From assembly GCF_023715465.1 (NCBI RefSeq), contig NZ_JAMBOE010000004.1, positions 62,001 through 126,000 on the forward strand: a stretch of DNA of 64,000 bases, in the 5' to 3' direction. Position numbers and translations under genes: made by a program. The notes under the pieces are model-generated. The model was given only the letters and a program-made list of their open reading frames with translations. It was not told where the DNA came from and did no database searches. The DNA comes from Paenibacillus macerans. GTDB lineage: Bacteria; Bacillota; Bacilli; Paenibacillales; Paenibacillaceae. This document shows, in pieces, positions 17,997-25,685 of this stretch (the first letter of the stretch is position 1; every line of letters begins with the position of its first letter).

Positions 17997-19141
17997 CTTT
18001 CCCCCTCCCGCACCCGGACATTTGCCGCACCGCCCAAAAGTGCGTGGCACAATTTCAGCAAATCCCGCTGAAACGCGGGGGAGTACGGCAGTTCTCCCTG
18101 CCTGCTCCCCTGGCTCCAGGAAGGAATAAACGATAAGGTCGCTTGAATCGAAAGCCCCGGCTTCGGCAAATCGGTTACGATATTTCCGGCGTACTTATTC
18201 AGGACAAACCGCGTCTTGCCAAACAGATCATGATGCAAAGCCGCCTTCGAGCGCTCCAGGTGGGACAGCCAAGCCCCCGTCTTCCGCATCACGCTCCATT
18301 CATCCGTGACCAGCCATACCAACCGGTCCGCCCGTTCAAGCACACCCTCCGTTCTTCCGCTCGGATAGGAATCCGGATCAACAATGATCGCGTCATAAAG
18401 ACCGCTTCCCGCGATGTAATCGATGAGCTCGACGGTATCCTTTCGCTCCATCTCCAGCATTTCGTTGATATTCTCCAGCGGGCCAAACGTATCTCCCTGC
18501 AGCACAGGATGCCTGTAGGCATACGTGGAGACCGGAAACCTCGGTGCCTCCCCCTTGTCGTCCGCCGCCTTAAGGTCATACAACAACCGGGCCAGTCCAG
18601 CCGTTTGCCCTTCCCGAAACGGAGCTCCGGCAAACAAGCTGCCGCTGCATACCGTCTCCAGGTTCAGATAAAACACTTTGCCCCCTTCAGAGGCCAACTG
18701 CCGGGCCATATTCAGCGCCACGGTCGTTTTTCCGCATCCGCCGACGCTAGAGTAAACCGCAATGACCGCCGCTTGTCCTTCCGCCGCTGCCCCTCCGGCT
18801 TTTCCGCCGCAGACCATGTCCAGCACCGATTGCAGAAGCAGGTGAAGCGGCTGATATTTCTGCACGCAAGGTTTGCCGTCATCTGCTTCGCCTCTTTCAC
18901 CCAGAACGATCCATGAAAAGCCCCGCTTATCGGCCGCATCCATCGTTTCCCGAAATGCCGATTCTCCCAGGACAGCGTCAACAAACTCTGTTGACTCCTC
19001 CAGGTATTTATCTAACGCCTCCCTCCGGCTGAATGCGGTCAAAATCAGATTGTGGCTAAACTCGCTGCTGCGAACGTAATATAAAAAGGCTTCGATATAC
19101 TGCTCATCCCGCACGGCAAGCACAAGCCGGACTGGCCCCAT
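17993..19141 (-). CDS. TadZ/CpaE-like ParA-family ATPase of the Tad locus
   Basis: 382 residues. Residues 1-125 form a receiver-like domain without an obvious phospho-acceptor (RLVLAVRDEQYIEAFLYYVR). Residues about 140-380 form a MinD/ParA fold with a deviant Walker A (YSSVGGCGKTTVALNMARQL), NLETVCSGSLFAG, and DAIIVDPDSYPS as Walker B. TadZ proteins position the Tad machine at a cell pole. Start at 19141 follows AAGGAAGGTGA by five bases. It is the first gene of the operon, about 100 bases downstream of a predicted promoter with a hairpin leader. Confidence 0.85.
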   Translation of the reverse strand: MGPVRLVLAVRDEQYIEAFLYYVRSSEFSHNLILTAFSRREALDKYLEESTEFVDAVLGESAFRETMDAADKRGFSWIVLGERGEADDGKPCVQKYQPLHLLLQSVLDMVCGGKAGGAAAEGQAAVIAVYSSVGGCGKTTVALNMARQLASEGGKVFYLNLETVCSGSLFAGAPFREGQTAGLARLLYDLKAADDKGEAPRFPVSTYAYRHPVLQGDTFGPLENINEMLEMERKDTVELIDYIAGSGLYDAIIVDPDSYPSGRTEGVLERADRLVWLVTDEWSVMRKTGAWLSHLERSKAALHHDLFGKTRFVLNKYAGNIVTDLPKPGLSIQATLSFIPSWSQGSRQGELPYSPAFQRDLLKLCHALLGGAANVRVREGER

Positions 19142-19157
19142 AAGTTCACCTTCCTTT

Positions 19158-19222
19158 GAACGGAAACAAAAAAAGCACCGCCCAAAACCCGATACAAATC
19201 GGATCATGGACGGTGCTACCGT
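19158..19222 (-). promoter_or_regulatory. Terminator-like hairpin in the 5' leader of the Tad operon
   Basis: On the minus strand AGCACCG-TCC pairs with GGG-CGGTGCT, enclosing a second hairpin CCGAT-TTGT-ATCGG, and is followed by seven T residues. It lies between the predicted promoter (19249-19277) and the TadZ start, so it may act as an attenuator. GAACGG just before it can also pair with CCGTTC just after it. No known riboswitch consensus was recognised. Confidence 0.6.
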
Positions 19223-19248
19223 TCCCGTTATTCCTGATATTTACTGTA

Positions 19249-19277
19249 ATAATATCACAGTTTTGGGACTTCAGCAA
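19249..19277 (-). promoter_or_regulatory. Candidate sigma-A promoter of the Tad operon
   Basis: On the minus strand TTGCTG, a 17-base spacer ending in TGA, then TATTAT. The TG before the -10 makes it an extended -10 promoter. The expected start would give a leader of about 100 bases. Confidence 0.5.
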
Positions 19278-19289
19278 GTCCTAAATTAA

Positions 19290-19321
19290 AAGAAAAAAGC
19301 ACGGGATGCCCCCGTGCCTGC
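19290..19321 (-). terminator. Intrinsic terminator after the small zinc-ribbon gene
   Basis: On the minus strand GCACGGG pairs with CCCGTGC around a short loop, followed by TTTTTTCTTTT. It separates the 19.3 kb gene from the Tad operon. Confidence 0.85.
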
Positions 19322-19334
19322 TTAAGTTATAAAA

Positions 19335-19613
19335 TTACTCCGACAAAAGCTTATCAAACCATTGCCCTTCAGCGATCTGACGGTGGATTTCACCGGAAAA
19401 TTTCTCCATGCACTGGCAAATAAAATCTTTGCGGCAGACCGGGCACGGCGTCTTTTGAAGCCGGTTGACGTTCGTTAACCGCCAGTTCGGATAGCGGTGG
19501 TAAAACACGCGGCATTCCGTACCGTCGGCCAATTTGGCGATAAACTCGTATAATCCATCATTGTCGTTGTTTCCGGCCTTTGTCACGTTCACAACATTCG
19601 GTCTGTAAGACAT
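19335..19613 (-). CDS. Small conserved protein with CPVC...CQC zinc-ribbon-like motif
   Basis: 92 residues when started at the ATG at 19613, which has GGTGATC (part of the anti-Shine-Dalgarno match) just upstream. Longer in-frame starts exist at 19640 (ATG) and 19682 (GTG) but have weaker ribosome sites. The C-terminal half carries CPVCRKDFICQC, a possible metal site, in a charged context, and the N-terminus is beta-rich (LYEFIAKLADGTECRVFYHR). The gene has its own terminator. I do not recognise the family; function unknown. Confidence 0.65.
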   Translation of the reverse strand: MSYRPNVVNVTKAGNNDNDGLYEFIAKLADGTECRVFYHRYPNWRLTNVNRLQKTPCPVCRKDFICQCMEKFSGEIHRQIAEGQWFDKLLSE

Positions 19614-19828
19614 TCGATCACCCGTATTATCAGATTTCATTCCGTTCCAGCGAGACCCTCTTTTAGAGGTTTGAACCCGCACTTTTAGTACTTAGACATA
19701 TTAAATAATTTTCTCCGGCGTGTCAACTTAAAAAGGCGTTAAATAGCCTGTTTGGCATTATAATTCCTGTATTTGGATAGGATGCGCCAAAAAAAGCGAT
19801 TTCATTCCCGTGAAGCCGATTTTAAATA

Positions 19829-19870
19829 AGATCCCCCCTGTCCGTTTATTTTCAGAGCAGGGGGGCTTGT
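19829..19870 (-). terminator. Intrinsic terminator after the DUF3299-like lipoprotein
   Basis: CCCCCCTG (19833-19840) pairs with CAGGGGGG (19858-19865); on the minus strand the exit side reads ATCTTATTT, a modest T-rich tail. Confidence 0.65.
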
Positions 19871-19872
19871 CA

Positions 19873-20829
19873 TTATTCTTTGATCTCTTCAAAGGAGGCG
19901 TCGTACAACCGGAACATCGTCTTGTAACCGGACTCGTCGATTTTAATGCCGACGTCAAGGCGGCCGGTTATCTGCAGCGCCTCCGACTTGTAGCGAAGGT
20001 TGACATCATCCGGTACGAACACGATCATGATTTTGTTCCAATACGTCTCATCCCCGTTGTCAAAAGGGCATTCCGCACCCGGTTCGGGAATGAGCAGAAA
20101 CCAGTGGTTTTCAAACGACAGCACTTCACCCATAAAGCCCTTGATGGTAACCGTTGATCCGCTGAGATCCCAAAAGCGCTCGGAAGGCGTCGTCTGATCG
20201 TCCCCGTCAAAAAACTCGGACCACCCGATGGTCGTCACACCCGACTTTGCACCCTTTACTTTATCGGAAGCGGAAGTGCGGGCCGATTCGCTTGCGCCGC
20301 CGGACGTTTCGGTTTTCGCGGTTCCGCCCGAACCGGCGCTCTTCGACGAAGCCGCCGCGACGTTTTTGCCTGACGCCTTGCTTTGCCCAGCCTTCACGGT
20401 ATCGGGCTTTTTGGAGCTTGAGGCAGTGGCCCGGCTGGCATCTGAGGTCTTCGGCTTTTCGGCTGTTTTCTTTTCCGCTGTTTTCTCTCCGGCTTTGTCC
20501 GCTTCGCCCGCGTCGGCCTTAGCCACCGCATCCTGCGAAGTTCCGGCCGGCGTGTCCGCCGCAGCGCCAGCCTTCTGTACTTCGGCGGCCTCCGGGACGC
20601 CAACCGCCTCTTTATCAACAGGGTTATTATTTGAACCCGGATCCTGATCCGGCTTTTCGCTCTCTGCCGTATCGGGGCCTTGCACCTCATAACTGAAAGC
20701 TGTCCCCGCTGATGCTGCAGCGCCAAATGATCCGGCTTCTTCCCGGGAACCCGCATCCTTGCCGCAGGCTTGCAGCAGCAGCGCCGACAGCACGAGCAGC
20801 AGGCACGGCAGGGATAAACTTTTTTTCAC
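19873..20829 (-). CDS. Lipoprotein with low-complexity linker and DUF3299-like C-terminal domain
   Basis: 318 residues. GTG start at 20829 follows AGGAGA by about 10 bases; the frame upstream of it runs antisense-free into the permease gene and lacks a signal. A lipobox LLLQAC puts the acylated Cys at 22. Residues about 40-200 are Ala/Ser/Lys/Glu-rich and probably disordered. The last 110 residues (VTIKGFMGEVLSFENHWFLL, IPEPGAECPFDNGDETYWNK, LQITGRLDVG, GYKTMFRLYDASF) match the pattern of DUF3299 OB-like domains. In Vibrio such domains accompany a LolCD-like ABC pair in the zinc-regulated zrg operon, matching the two upstream genes here. Role inferred from context. Confidence 0.75.
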   Translation of the reverse strand: MKKSLSLPCLLLVLSALLLQACGKDAGSREEAGSFGAAASAGTAFSYEVQGPDTAESEKPDQDPGSNNNPVDKEAVGVPEAAEVQKAGAAADTPAGTSQDAVAKADAGEADKAGEKTAEKKTAEKPKTSDASRATASSSKKPDTVKAGQSKASGKNVAAASSKSAGSGGTAKTETSGGASESARTSASDKVKGAKSGVTTIGWSEFFDGDDQTTPSERFWDLSGSTVTIKGFMGEVLSFENHWFLLIPEPGAECPFDNGDETYWNKIMIVFVPDDVNLRYKSEALQITGRLDVGIKIDESGYKTMFRLYDASFEEIKE

Positions 20830-20848
20830 GTTAGGCCATCTCCTCTCG

Positions 20849-22054
20849 TTACGCCCGAAATAAGGTGAGCGGGTCCATTCTGTACAGCCGGATCGCCGGC
20901 CCCAGCGAAGCCGCCAGCCCGATGGCAAGCGTCCCCGCCGCAATATACGCCTGATCCGGCGTAACGCGGAACGGTTCAATCTGAATCCCCCCGTAAGCAA
21001 ACAGCGCATCCCGCAAAACATAACCGGCGGTATGGCCGGCCAGGATGCCTAGCACCAGCCCCGCGGCGGTGACGAGCAGCCCTTCGCCGATCATCGTCAT
21101 CCAGACGTAGGTTTTCGATTTTCCCAACAAGCGCAGCAGACCGACATCCTTCGTCCGTTCGCCGGCGGCGGCTATCAGGGACAGCAGAATCGAAATCGCC
21201 GCCAAAATGACGCATAGCCAGGTCAGAACTTCAACGATATCCGCCCCGCGGTCCACCAGGTTGACGACGTCGGCAACGGCTTTGCTCGTATAGGCAACCT
21301 GGACAGTGCCGGTTTGCTCCAGAACGTTTTTCAGCTGCTGCGCTCCCAGCAGCGTCGCCGGCTTAACCAGAATCGCCGTGATTTCCTCGTCAGCTTTTTG
21401 ATGCACGGCCCAGGCATAATCGACCGTCGTGAAGACAGCGCGGTCATCAGGCGTGTTGAGCCTGGGAAGTATCCCTTTTACCGTATACTTGAAGCTTCCG
21501 TGCTCATCATGCTCTCCGTGCTCCTCCGATTCTTCCTCCAGGTGATGGGCTCCCTCAACCAGTCCATGCGCTCCGGCAAACGTGTCGCCCACCTGAAGAC
21601 CAAGCATGTTCGCTACGTACGACCCGACCACTACGTCGCCGGTTACCCTGTAAAGCTCCCCAGACGCTAACGCGCGATCCCCGTAACGGGTCAAAAAATA
21701 GGACGGTTCGATCCCGACGATCGGATACCCGTTATAGTTGTCCCCCGCCGTCATCGCATAAGCCGCGTCCACGCCCGGGTCCTGCCGGACCGTCTCCAAC
21801 GTTGCCAGCGGAATGTTGCCGGTCGGCGCTCCGATATGGTAAAACGTGCTGAGCACAAGCTGCGTTTCTCTTCCCGCCGCCCCGACGACGACATCGAAAG
21901 GCCCGTACCCTTTCTCGGCCCCCTGCTCCACGCTGTCCCGCGACAGTGAAAGCAGCACGGTAAACGCCACGGTAGCCGCCACCGAAACGACGGTCAGCAG
22001 CGATAGAAACTTGCGGTGCCAAATATTGCGGATCAAAATCTGAAACAGGCTCAT
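20849..22054 (-). CDS. FtsX/MacB-type ABC permease with His-rich outer loop
   Basis: 401 residues. One N-terminal helix (FLSLLTVVSVAATVAFTVLL), a large extracytoplasmic domain (about 45-270) and three C-terminal helices (VLTWLCVILAAISILLSLIA, GEGLLVTAAGLVLGILAG, and AAGTLAIGLAASLGPAI) give the FtsX/LolC layout. The outer domain holds a His/Glu cluster, EGAHHLEEESEEHGEHDEHG, near residue 175, which suggests metal binding. The start overlaps the ATPase stop by four bases. Such mechanotransmission transporters act on lipoproteins or envelope ligands rather than small solutes. Confidence 0.85.
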   Translation of the reverse strand: MSLFQILIRNIWHRKFLSLLTVVSVAATVAFTVLLSLSRDSVEQGAEKGYGPFDVVVGAAGRETQLVLSTFYHIGAPTGNIPLATLETVRQDPGVDAAYAMTAGDNYNGYPIVGIEPSYFLTRYGDRALASGELYRVTGDVVVGSYVANMLGLQVGDTFAGAHGLVEGAHHLEEESEEHGEHDEHGSFKYTVKGILPRLNTPDDRAVFTTVDYAWAVHQKADEEITAILVKPATLLGAQQLKNVLEQTGTVQVAYTSKAVADVVNLVDRGADIVEVLTWLCVILAAISILLSLIAAAGERTKDVGLLRLLGKSKTYVWMTMIGEGLLVTAAGLVLGILAGHTAGYVLRDALFAYGGIQIEPFRVTPDQAYIAAGTLAIGLAASLGPAIRLYRMDPLTLFRA

Positions 22055-22785
22055 CCGGTCTGCTCCTCCCGGGACGCAGGCGCGGAACCGCCGCTGCCGG
22101 CGTCGGATAATCTCCGGCGCTCTCCGGACAAGCGGTTGATTTCCGCAATATGAAGGCGGCGCGGAAACCGGTCTGCCAAATTAAGGTCATGGGTCACCAC
22201 CAGCAGCGTATGCTGCTGGCCTTCGCACAACCGAAGCAGCAGGTCCGTCACTTCCTCCGCCGTCTCCCAGTCCAGGCTTCCCGTCGGTTCGTCGGCCAGC
22301 ACCAGCGCCGGATCGTTGATCAGCGCCCGGATGATCGCCACCCGCTGCTGCTGTCCGCGGGACAGTTGGGACGGCAAATGGCGGCCGCGGTCGCTTAAGC
22401 CGACCTGCTCAAACCAATGATCGATCAGTTCCCTCCGCTCTCGTCTGCCTTTGGCGCGGGGCAAGGTAATTTCTACGTTTTGCCTGGCCGACAAGGAAGG
22501 AATCAAGTGGAAATCCTGAAGGATGTAGCCGATATGCTTGGCCCGGAAACGGTCCCTTGCCGCTTCCGACATCTGCTGAAGCGCCCGGTCAAACACCTGT
22601 ACCTCGCCTTCATCGGGACGCATTAAGCCGCTGACGATATGCAGCAACGTGCTTTTGCCCGATCCGCTTGGCCCGGTTATCGCCAGCTTCTCCCCCTGGC
22701 GCACCTCCCACTCGGGGATGTCCAGAATCGGAATGTGCTGCCCGGCAACCTGAAACTGTTTTCTCAAACCGCGAATGTTCAGCAT
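22051..22785 (-). CDS. LolD/MacB-type ABC ATPase
   Basis: 244 residues. Walker [12 protein letters not shown] at about 38-48, signature [11 protein letters not shown], Walker [13 protein letters not shown] and the switch His ([12 protein letters not shown]) are all present. The Walker B followed by PTGSLD is typical of the LolD/FtsE/MacB group. It is the first gene of a three-gene operon with the FtsX-type permease and the DUF3299-like lipoprotein. Start follows GGGGGAGAGC. Confidence 0.92.
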   Translation of the reverse strand: MLNIRGLRKQFQVAGQHIPILDIPEWEVRQGEKLAITGPSGSGKSTLLHIVSGLMRPDEGEVQVFDRALQQMSEAARDRFRAKHIGYILQDFHLIPSLSARQNVEITLPRAKGRRERRELIDHWFEQVGLSDRGRHLPSQLSRGQQQRVAIIRALINDPALVLADEPTGSLDWETAEEVTDLLLRLCEGQQHTLLVVTHDLNLADRFPRRLHIAEINRLSGERRRLSDAGSGGSAPASREEQTG

Positions 22786-22812
22786 GAATGCTCTCCCCCT
22801 CCGTTAAGATGG

Positions 22813-22848
22813 AAAAACAGGAGAACACGGATCGTTCCTCCTGTTTTT
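22813..22848 (-). terminator. Intrinsic terminator after the alkaline phosphatase
   Basis: AAAAACAGGAG (22813-22823) pairs perfectly with CTCCTGTTTTT (22838-22848). The self-complementary T/A arms allow function on both strands. Confidence 0.85.
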
Positions 22849-22869
22849 TCGGATAGTCTGCCTGCCGGA

Positions 22870-24597
22870 TTACTGCAATGCGATCCGTTCGGAAAGCGCG
22901 TCCCACTTCAGCGTTTTGCCGGTCAATTCGTTAAACGCCGCCAGCGGCAGGTACAACGTACCGTTGTCCACGTCGACCGTCATCGACGCCGATGCCCCGG
23001 CGGTTTTTGCGGCACCCGCTTTAAGGTCCACCGTAACCGTTTTGCCGCCTTTTCCGCTCAACGTCGCCGTATTGTCGGATTCCTTGTAAGTCCCGCCGAG
23101 CGCTTCCGTTAGGGCCTTCGCCGGATAGAGCACTTCATTTTCGCGGTTGATTTTAAATTTCGGGTAAATATATTTGGACTGCAGCTCTGCCGTCGCTTTT
23201 TGCAGATCCACGCCCAGCACTTCAGCGCCGGCAAAGGCGATCTGCGTATTGTCGATCTGTCCTTTGACTTTGTCGGCGATCGGCCCGTACGCCCATACGC
23301 CCACATCGACGGCGGAGTGTCCGTGGCCGGACCAGCCGATCAGCAGCCGTTTGGAGATGACGGCGTTATATCCGCCCTCGCGTTTGTAGGAAGAACCGTC
23401 GCCATCGAGAATCAGCTTGGCTTCTTCATCCGTCAAGTCGGTGATCCAAGTGTTCTCCGCAACGATTTTTTTCACGTCGGCAATCGTTTTCGCTTCATTC
23501 AGCGCCGTAACCAGATACTCGGAGGAATGTTTTTGCTTGTCCCACAGGTCGATGTTGACTTCATAAATATTGTCCCGGGACAAGGACAAACCGCCGGTTT
23601 CGTGGTCGGCCGTAACAACGACGGACGTATTGCCGTCCTTCTTGGCAAAATCAAGCGCCACCTTAAAAGCCGCGTCAAAATCGAGCGCTTCCTGCACCAT
23701 CGTCGGCAGGTCGTTGGCGTGTCCGGCATGGTCGATCCGCCCGCCCTCGATCATGATCGCAAAGCCTTTTTTGTCGGTGGATAAAATATCGAGCGCTTTG
23801 GACGTCATCTCCGCCAGGCTTGGCGTTTCGTCCGTACGGTCGGGAACATAGGCAACGTGCGAGCTCCCGAACAGTCCAAGCACTTTACCTTCTTTGGCCG
23901 GCAGAGCATTCAGCTCTTGAGCCGTTTTCACCACTTGGTAGCCTTTTGCTTTAAATTCAGGCAGCAGGTTTTTGTCGCTGCGTTTTCCTTTTTCTTCCTT
24001 GGTGACAAAAAACGATTCTCCGCCGCCCAGCAGCACGTCAACGCCGCTGTCGAGGTACTGCGAAGCGATCGCGTTTTCGTTGTCGCGGTTGCGGACATGG
24101 GAGGCGTATACGGCCGGCGTCGCATGCGTGATCCGCGCCGTCGTCACCAGGCCCGTCGACTTGCCGCCGCGCTCGGCCGCTTCGATAATCGAAGCAAACG
24201 GCTTGGAGACGTCCTCGTTCGATACGCTGATGCCGGCGTTATACGTCTTGTGCCCGGTGGCGAAAGCGGTTCCGGCCGAAGCCGAGTCCGTGACGATCCC
24301 GGACACGACGGTGCCCCCGTCTTCCCCGCGGTCCGCATACGTAGTCGCTTGACCGACATAATACGGATCCAGGTTCAACGACTTAACATCGTGCTCGTAC
24401 TGCTGGTAATACCGCGCCGCGGAGATTTGCGCCGGACCCATGCCGTCGCCGATCAGCACGATCAGATTACGCGATTTTCCGTTCGCCGCATGTTGCGTCG
24501 ACTTCTCCTCTTGTCCTTGCGCCGCAGCGAAACTTCCCGCCGACACGACGGACAGCGCCAAACCGCTGATGGCCAACCCTTTCCAAAACTTGTTCAT
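22870..24597 (-). CDS. Secreted alkaline phosphatase with C-terminal stalk-like domain
   Basis: 575 residues. Signal peptide about 1-27 (ending in FAAAQG). The catalytic domain (about 40-460) hydrolyses phosphomonoesters outside the cell: D51 in LIGDGMG (metal), nucleophile S105 in IVTDSASAGTAF, then THATPA, EGGRIDHAGHAND, VTADHETGG and WSGHGHSAVDV. The last 110 residues (VLYPAKALTEALGG, VDNGTLYLPLAAFNELTGKT) resemble the copper-amine-oxidase N-terminal/stalk domain common in Paenibacillus secreted proteins, not usual in PhoA enzymes. Start follows GGGGAGGGGAAG. No convincing Pho box was found, only a TGTTATAACA palindrome about 60 bases upstream. Confidence 0.95.
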   Translation of the reverse strand: MNKFWKGLAISGLALSVVSAGSFAAAQGQEEKSTQHAANGKSRNLIVLIGDGMGPAQISAARYYQQYEHDVKSLNLDPYYVGQATTYADRGEDGGTVVSGIVTDSASAGTAFATGHKTYNAGISVSNEDVSKPFASIIEAAERGGKSTGLVTTARITHATPAVYASHVRNRDNENAIASQYLDSGVDVLLGGGESFFVTKEEKGKRSDKNLLPEFKAKGYQVVKTAQELNALPAKEGKVLGLFGSSHVAYVPDRTDETPSLAEMTSKALDILSTDKKGFAIMIEGGRIDHAGHANDLPTMVQEALDFDAAFKVALDFAKKDGNTSVVVTADHETGGLSLSRDNIYEVNIDLWDKQKHSSEYLVTALNEAKTIADVKKIVAENTWITDLTDEEAKLILDGDGSSYKREGGYNAVISKRLLIGWSGHGHSAVDVGVWAYGPIADKVKGQIDNTQIAFAGAEVLGVDLQKATAELQSKYIYPKFKINRENEVLYPAKALTEALGGTYKESDNTATLSGKGGKTVTVDLKAGAAKTAGASASMTVDVDNGTLYLPLAAFNELTGKTLKWDALSERIALQ

Positions 24598-24712
24598 TGC
24601 TTCCCCTCCCCAAAATGACGAACTAAAGAGAAGTTTAATTGGGGAGTATTAGCCCGATGTTATAACATTGTTCTTGTTTGGTAAAAAATTTCAGGATTGC
24701 CCAAGTTTATGC

Positions 24713-25636
24713 TTACTCTGGCGGAGATGGCAGCTTGCGGCCTGCCACGCCTTCAAAGGTAAGTTGTACCGGCTTGATCGTGCCGTCCGCGCGGAATTCC
24801 ATCCGATCAATGCAGACGGCGCGATGGTTGGCCGCCGTTTCCTCCAAGGGGCGCCGGTGATACACGATGTACCACTCGTCCGTGCCCGGAATGTTCAGAA
24901 AACCGTGGTGGCCGGCGCCGGTCGCCACGTTCGGATCGGCGGACAAGATTTTCTCCACGCGGTCGAACGGGCCAAGCGGGCTTTCCGAAATGGCATAAGC
25001 GACGGAGTAATCAGGACCGCCCCAGCCGCCCTCCGACCACATAAAATAATACAGGCCATTTCTTTTTAGCATGCAGGGCCCTTCCACATAACCGGCAGGC
25101 GTCACTTCCTTGAACACCTCGCCGTCTTCATGGGCGTCCAGGCTGATCATATCGGCCTTCAGTTTCACGACATTGCAGTGCCCCCAGCCGCCGTAGTACA
25201 AATAAGGCGTCCCGTCGTCATCGATAAAAATATGCGGATCGATCGGCTGCGCTCCAAAGACGAATCGCTCAACCAGCGGCTTGCCCAGAGGATCGGCGAA
25301 CGGTCCCTCCGGCCGGTCGGCGACAGCCACTCCAATGCCGCCCCATTCCGCGTCGCTTTGGATGTCGTTGGCGGCGAAATACAAATAATACTTGCCGCCC
25401 GCCGCGATCGGCGAAGGCGCCCAAACCGCCTTGCGGGCCCAAGCCACACCCGAAAGGTCCAAAATCCGCTCCGCTTTCGTCCACGTGAGCAAGTCCTCCG
25501 AATAAAAGGCGTCAAAAAAAGTTTGCTTTTCGTAAACATCGGAATACGTCGGATAAACCCAGTACCGTCCAGCGAAGATTCTTGCCTCCGGGTCGGCATA
25601 CCAGCCCGGGAACAGCGGATTTCCGGATTTTCTCAT
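24713..25636 (-). CDS. Glycoside hydrolase family 43 enzyme (arabinosidase/xylosidase type)
   Basis: 307 residues, no signal peptide, so cytoplasmic. The five-bladed propeller active site is visible: base Asp in GWYADPEARIF, pKa-modulating Asp in AQPIDPHIFID and acid Glu in AGYVEGPCML. GH43 enzymes release arabinose or xylose from short oligosaccharides. The ATG at 25636 is used; a GTG at 25648 is too close to the AGGG ribosome site. It is the last gene of an operon with GH127 and an ABC importer, so it probably finishes breakdown of imported arabino-oligosaccharides. Confidence 0.9.
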   Translation of the reverse strand: MRKSGNPLFPGWYADPEARIFAGRYWVYPTYSDVYEKQTFFDAFYSEDLLTWTKAERILDLSGVAWARKAVWAPSPIAAGGKYYLYFAANDIQSDAEWGGIGVAVADRPEGPFADPLGKPLVERFVFGAQPIDPHIFIDDDGTPYLYYGGWGHCNVVKLKADMISLDAHEDGEVFKEVTPAGYVEGPCMLKRNGLYYFMWSEGGWGGPDYSVAYAISESPLGPFDRVEKILSADPNVATGAGHHGFLNIPGTDEWYIVYHRRPLEETAANHRAVCIDRMEFRADGTIKPVQLTFEGVAGRKLPSPPE

Positions 25637-25685
25637 GATCGCTGTCACACCCTTTCATTCTCAGGCCCACTCGTCAGGCCCGCAC

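Noticed and set aside
24598..24712. Pho box before the alkaline phosphatase
   Set aside because: Only weak TTAACA-like pieces without regular 11-base spacing.
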